Positions 6,016-9,313 of a stretch of 9,313 nt of DNA are shown piece after piece. Source of the DNA: Hyphomicrobiales bacterium (GTDB taxonomy: Bacteria; Pseudomonadota; Alphaproteobacteria; Rhizobiales; GCA-2746425); assembly GCA_002746425.1 (NCBI GenBank), contig NVXB01000010.1, positions 55,720 through 65,032 of the forward strand. The letters run 5' to 3'. The position numbers were made by a program, and so were the translations under genes. Numbering within the stretch: position 1 is the stretch's first letter; every line of letters begins with the position of its first letter. A model generated the notes under the pieces. It searched no databases, was not told the DNA's origin, and saw only the letters and a list, made by a program, of their open reading frames with translations.

Positions 6016-7023
6016 ATGACCAAACCTAAAAAGGCGAACCTTCCGTTCGCAATTGCCAATTATTCGCCGGACAAGTTGAAAGATGCGCTTCGAAAGATGC
6101 TCCTTATTCGCAAGTTCGAAGAAGGCGCTGAAGATTGTTACACGCGTGGCCTCATTCACGGAACGATGCATTTATCCATTGGGCAAGAAGCCAGCGCCGT
6201 TGGTAGCTGCATGGTGCTTGACGCGGACGACCAGATAACATCCACGCATCGGGGCCATGGCCATTGTGTGGCCAAGGGTGCAAAAGCTTCGCGGATGTTT
6301 GCAGAGTTTTTTGGCAAGGAAACAGGTTATTGTCGTGGCCGCGGTGGTTCCATGCATATCGCGGATTTTGAAAATGGGAATCTTGGTGCAAACGGCATTG
6401 TTGCCGGCGGAATACCCATTGCGGTTGGCGCGGCTCTCACCTCCAAGCGCTTGAAGCTGAACAAGGTTATTCTGTGCTTCTTTGGCGATGGTGCCAATAA
6501 TGAAGGCGCGTTTCATGAAGCGCTTAATATGGCTTCGATTTGGAAGCTGCCTGTTGTCTTCATTTGCGAGAATAACAAGTACGGCATGTCGACTTCTGTG
6601 GAGCGCTCAACCGCTGCTGCAAACATTGCGGATCGGGCTGTTGCCTATTCGATGCCGGGCGTGACAATTGATGGCAATGACCTTTCCGCTGTTAGTGAAG
6701 CAGTGACAAAAGCTGTTGTGCGGGCACGTGCAGGCGAGGGGCCAAGCCTAGTTGAAGCGCTTACTTACCGTTGGCGGGGGCACTCCAAATCAGATCGAAA
6801 CCGGTATCGCACCAAGGAAGAAATAGCCGAGTGGGTCGCAAAAGACCCAATCGTGCGTTTTTCTGCTTTGTTGCAAGAGCATAAAATTCTGACCAATCAG
6901 GACGTACGGGAATTGGAAGAAAGTGTGGACAAGGAGATTGCGGAGGCAATCGAATTTGCCAAGGAAAGCCCCGCGCCTTTTGCAAGTGATGTCACACGAG
7001 ATGTTTACACGGAGCTGACATGA
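6016..7023 (+). CDS. acoA: TPP-dependent 2-oxo acid/acetoin dehydrogenase E1, alpha subunit
   Basis: The alpha chain of an alpha2beta2 E1 that uses thiamine pyrophosphate to cleave a 2-oxo acid or acyloin and pass the acyl group to E2 lipoate. The 335 residues match the usual length. Markers: THRGHGH (77-83), RGRGGSMHI, the TPP/Mg motif from GDG (157-159) to NN (186-187), and the loop RGHSKSD (254-260) followed by YRTKEE. THRGHGH and GHSKSD are the versions I associate with acetoin dehydrogenase (AcoA) rather than pyruvate or branched-chain E1, so I use that symbol at family level; pyruvate-type activity is the main alternative. The start ATG at 6016 has only a weak upstream GGA, and translation may lean on the DRL gene ending 23 bp before. 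The gene overlaps E1 beta by 4 bp (ATGA). Confidence 0.92.
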   Translation: MTKPKKANLPFAIANYSPDKLKDALRKMLLIRKFEEGAEDCYTRGLIHGTMHLSIGQEASAVGSCMVLDADDQITSTHRGHGHCVAKGAKASRMFAEFFGKETGYCRGRGGSMHIADFENGNLGANGIVAGGIPIAVGAALTSKRLKLNKVILCFFGDGANNEGAFHEALNMASIWKLPVVFICENNKYGMSTSVERSTAAANIADRAVAYSMPGVTIDGNDLSAVSEAVTKAVVRARAGEGPSLVEALTYRWRGHSKSDRNRYRTKEEIAEWVAKDPIVRFSALLQEHKILTNQDVRELEESVDKEIAEAIEFAKESPAPFASDVTRDVYTELT

Positions 7024-8042
7024 TGGTGGATGAACGTCACAGCGACGAAGCAGACATGGTGGAAATGTCTTATGCAGAAGCCATTCGCAGTGCTTTGGAT
7101 ATTGCGCTGACAACCGATGAACGCGTCATATTGATGGGTGAAGACATCGGCGTGTATGGTGGTGCTTTTCAGGTCACCGGAGATTTGATCCATAAGCACG
7201 GTGAGGATCGTGTTATCGACACCCCGATTTCAGAACTGGGCGGTGCCGGTGTTGCAGTTGGCGCGGCGTTGACGGGCTTGCGGCCTGTATTTGAGTTTCA
7301 GTTTTCTGATTTTGCCATGTTGGCCATGGAACAGATTTGTAACCAGGCAGCCAAGTTGCGATATATGCTTGGGGGCGCGGTTTCAGTGCCTTTGGTCATG
7401 CGCTTTCCTGCTGGTTCTGGAACAGGCGCAGCAGCCCAGCACAGCCAAAGCCTGGAAGCGTGGCTTGCCCATGTGCCCGGTCTAAAGGTTATCCAGCCAG
7501 CGACGCCTTATGATGCCAAAGGCATGTTGCTCGCGGCCATTGAAGACCCTGATCCAGTGATGATTTTTGAGCATAAAATTCTCTATAAATCCAAAGGTAT
7601 GGTCCCAACTGGATATTACACCGTGCCACTTGATAAGTCTGAAGTGCGCCGGGAAGGCAGCGATGTGACCATCGTGGCTTCTTCTTTGATGGTTCATAAA
7701 TCTTTGGAGGCTGCACAACAATTGAGCGATCAGGGCATTTCTGCAGAAGTGATTGATCTGAAGAGCATTCGACCAATCGACAAGGATACTATTTTGGACA
7801 GCGTTCGAAAAACGTCCCGTTTGGTCTGCGTTTACGAAGGGGTGAAGACACTTGGTATTGGTGCTGAAATAAGTGCCATGGTTGCTGAAAGTGATGCTTT
7901 CGATTTTCTGGATGCGCCCATTCTTCGGCTTGGAGGTGCAGAAACACCCATGCCTTACAATCCTGACCTCGAACGGGCAGCCGTGCCCCAGATTGATGAT
8001 ATCGTTCAAAATGTTTCTCAACTGGTCAAAGGCGAGCGCTGA
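7020..8042 (+). CDS. acoB: TPP-dependent 2-oxo acid/acetoin dehydrogenase E1, beta subunit
   Basis: The beta chain completes the E1 active sites with the preceding alpha chain. The 340-residue product shows LMGEDIGVYGG (38-48), the TPP-activating glutamate Glu72 in DTPISE, and His141 in the GAAAQHSQSLEAW segment, which in this family helps with acyl transfer to lipoate. PGLKVIQPATPYDAKG and the C-terminal transketolase-like domain are intact. The GAAAQHSQS form resembles acetoin dehydrogenase AcoB. Two consecutive ATGs (7020 and 7023) follow GGAG at 7011-7014; an internal ATG at residue 16 (MSYAEAIRSAL) is where many relatives begin, so the first 15 polar residues may be an extension or untranslated. 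The ATGA overlap with E1 alpha suggests coupled translation and equal stoichiometry; E2 begins 2 bp after the stop. Confidence 0.92.
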   Translation: MMVDERHSDEADMVEMSYAEAIRSALDIALTTDERVILMGEDIGVYGGAFQVTGDLIHKHGEDRVIDTPISELGGAGVAVGAALTGLRPVFEFQFSDFAMLAMEQICNQAAKLRYMLGGAVSVPLVMRFPAGSGTGAAAQHSQSLEAWLAHVPGLKVIQPATPYDAKGMLLAAIEDPDPVMIFEHKILYKSKGMVPTGYYTVPLDKSEVRREGSDVTIVASSLMVHKSLEAAQQLSDQGISAEVIDLKSIRPIDKDTILDSVRKTSRLVCVYEGVKTLGIGAEISAMVAESDAFDFLDAPILRLGGAETPMPYNPDLERAAVPQIDDIVQNVSQLVKGER

Positions 8043-8044
8043 TT

Positions 8045-9313
8045 ATGCCTATTGAAGTGATCATGCCAAAAGTTGATATGGACATGGCATCCGGCACCAT
8101 TGCGCAGTGGCATCACCTGGAAGGGCAAATCGTCGAAAAGGGCGATGCGTTGTTTGATATTGAAACAGACAAGGCCACCATGGAGGTCGAGAGCCCGGCA
8201 ACTGGCACGCTGCAATTTATTACGGCGCAAAAAGGGGTTGAGGTTCCAATTGGTGAACCGGTAGCATGGATTTTCTCTGACGGGGAAGCTGTCGCAAAGC
8301 CAGCGAACCTATCTCCAGAGATTGTAGAGGCCGCCTCCCAACAGGAGGATGATACGCCCGAATCTCCGGCAGATTTAGTGACAGAAATGCCCGCTGCATC
8401 TGACATTAGAGCGACGCCGCTTGCGCGGCGCATTGCCAAGTTGGAAAAGGTAGATTTGACCAGTGTCCAAGGCTCTGGTCCGAGAGGCCGAATTGTACGC
8501 AAAGACGTGGATAATTGGGTCACAAGCCAGTTGCCAGTTACCACAAAAAGTGGCCCTCAAACTGCTGGTGTGCCCAACGCTAAAGCTACCGCTGATAAGC
8601 TGGGAATAGCCTATAGCCAGGTTCCAGTTGATCGCATGCGTGCAACAATTGCAGCTCGTTTGACCGAGAGCAAATCGACCATCCCACATTTTTACTTAAA
8701 CCTAGATTGCCATCTAGACGCACTTTTGAAGTTTCGCAGTGAGCTTAATCAGGCGCTGGAAGCGGTTGGTTCAAAACGCATTTCAATCAATGATATGCTG
8801 GTCAGGGCCTGCGCCCTGTCTTTGGCAGCTGTTCCTGAGGCGAACGCTTCTTGGGCCGATGATTGTATCATCAGATATGCCGATGCGAATATCTCTGTGG
8901 CTGTCGCTATTGAGGGCGGTTTAATCACTCCGGTCGTGAAAATGGCGCAGAGCAAATCCATGCAAACCATTTCCAGCGAAATTACGGATCTGGCGACACG
9001 CGCAAAATCAGGAAAACTTCTCCCCAATGAATATCAGGGTGGATCATTCTCGATTTCCAATTTGGGAATGTTTGGCATCAAGTCATTCACTGCCATCATC
9101 AACCCGCCGGAAAGTATGATACTTGCCGTTGGTAAGGCGACCACCCAATTCATTGTAGGCCCTGATGGGGGACCGGTACCAGCAACGATTCTGTCGGTTA
9201 CGCTGTCATGCGATCACCGGGTTGTGGATGGTGCGCTTGGTGCAAAATGGTTGGAGAAATTTCAGTCGCTTGTTGAAAACCCCATTCTGCTCACACTTGA
9301 CCCGATAGAGAAT
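8045..9313 (+). CDS. acoC: Dihydrolipoamide acyltransferase E2 (3' end cut by window edge)
   Basis: The core of the dehydrogenase complex: it carries the acyl group on lipoate and transfers it to CoA. I translated 423 codons with no stop before the window end. Domains in order: one lipoyl domain (1 to about 78) with the lipoylated Lys43 in ETDKATMEV; an acidic Pro/Ala/Glu-rich linker; the peripheral E1/E3-binding domain (about 123-155, ATPLARRIAKLE to GPRGRIVRKDV); a second linker; and the catalytic acetyltransferase domain (about 190 onward) with DHRVVDG, catalytic His391 and Asp395. Only a few C-terminal residues should be missing. This standard architecture differs from the P. putida-type AcoC, which carries an alpha/beta-hydrolase fold instead; the aco symbol is therefore by operon context. 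Start: ATG at 8045, two bases after the E1 beta stop, with a weak GGCGAG upstream. E3 is not in the window. Confidence 0.93.
   Translation, partial: MPIEVIMPKVDMDMASGTIAQWHHLEGQIVEKGDALFDIETDKATMEVESPATGTLQFITAQKGVEVPIGEPVAWIFSDGEAVAKPANLSPEIVEAASQQEDDTPESPADLVTEMPAASDIRATPLARRIAKLEKVDLTSVQGSGPRGRIVRKDVDNWVTSQLPVTTKSGPQTAGVPNAKATADKLGIAYSQVPVDRMRATIAARLTESKSTIPHFYLNLDCHLDALLKFRSELNQALEAVGSKRISINDMLVRACALSLAAVPEANASWADDCIIRYADANISVAVAIEGGLITPVVKMAQSKSMQTISSEITDLATRAKSGKLLPNEYQGGSFSISNLGMFGIKSFTAIINPPESMILAVGKATTQFIVGPDGGPVPATILSVTLSCDHRVVDGALGAKWLEKFQSLVENPILLTLDPIEN

Noticed and set aside
7482..8021. 179-codon minus-strand open frame inside the E1 beta gene
   Set aside because: Antisense shadow of the E1 beta transketolase-like domain; nothing recognisable in its product.

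Overview
The window reads as a piece of an alphaproteobacterial chromosome or large replicon, most likely Hyphomicrobiales (Rhizobiales). Base composition looks intermediate, around half G+C by eye (not computed). The lineage call rests on a DRL-type (COG4091) reductoisomerase-like protein, a family best known from Brucella and relatives, and on the overall look of the proteins. No rRNA, tRNA, CRISPR array, insertion sequence or phage gene is visible.

Layout: two operons diverge from a 288-bp regulatory region (4394-4681). Leftward (minus strand) is a complete CUT1-type carbohydrate/polyol ABC importer in the order binding protein (2810-4393, Tat signal), MalF-type permease (1564-2517), MalG-type permease (718-1560) and MalK/UgpC-type ATPase (3' end cut off by the window edge at position 1). 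A 292-bp gap with a strong hairpin separates the binding-protein gene from the permease genes; the other junctions are only 3-4 bp. Rightward (plus strand) are a DRL-family NAD(P)-dependent oxidoreductase with a C-terminal SAF domain (4682-5992), TPP-dependent E1 alpha (6016-7023) and E1 beta (7020-8042), and a dihydrolipoamide acyltransferase E2 (8045 to the window end, lacking only its extreme C-terminus). The E1/E2 set most resembles acetoin dehydrogenase.

How the genes may work together (inference): the importer brings in a small sugar or polyol, and the rightward operon breaks it down. The founding DRL of Brucella interconverts 1-deoxy-D-xylulose 5-phosphate (DXP) and 2-C-methyl-D-erythritol 4-phosphate (MEP). 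DXP is an acyloin, CH3-CO-CHOH-R, the same chemical class as acetoin. A DRL running in the oxidative direction, followed by an acetoin-dehydrogenase-like complex, would turn a branched methyl-tetritol phosphate into an acyloin and then into acetyl-CoA plus an aldehyde (glyceraldehyde 3-phosphate if the acyloin is DXP). This would be catabolic use of MEP-pathway-type chemistry, and I know of no description of it. The window contains no kinase, E3 (lipoamide dehydrogenase) or regulator; the model predicts these outside it.

The divergent region is rich in symmetry: a perfect 11-bp inverted repeat that supplies a TTGACA to each strand, a 7-7-7 dyad, two smaller palindromes next to or inside the rightward promoter, and a hairpin in the leftward leader. 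This suggests both operons are controlled together by at least one dimeric regulator.
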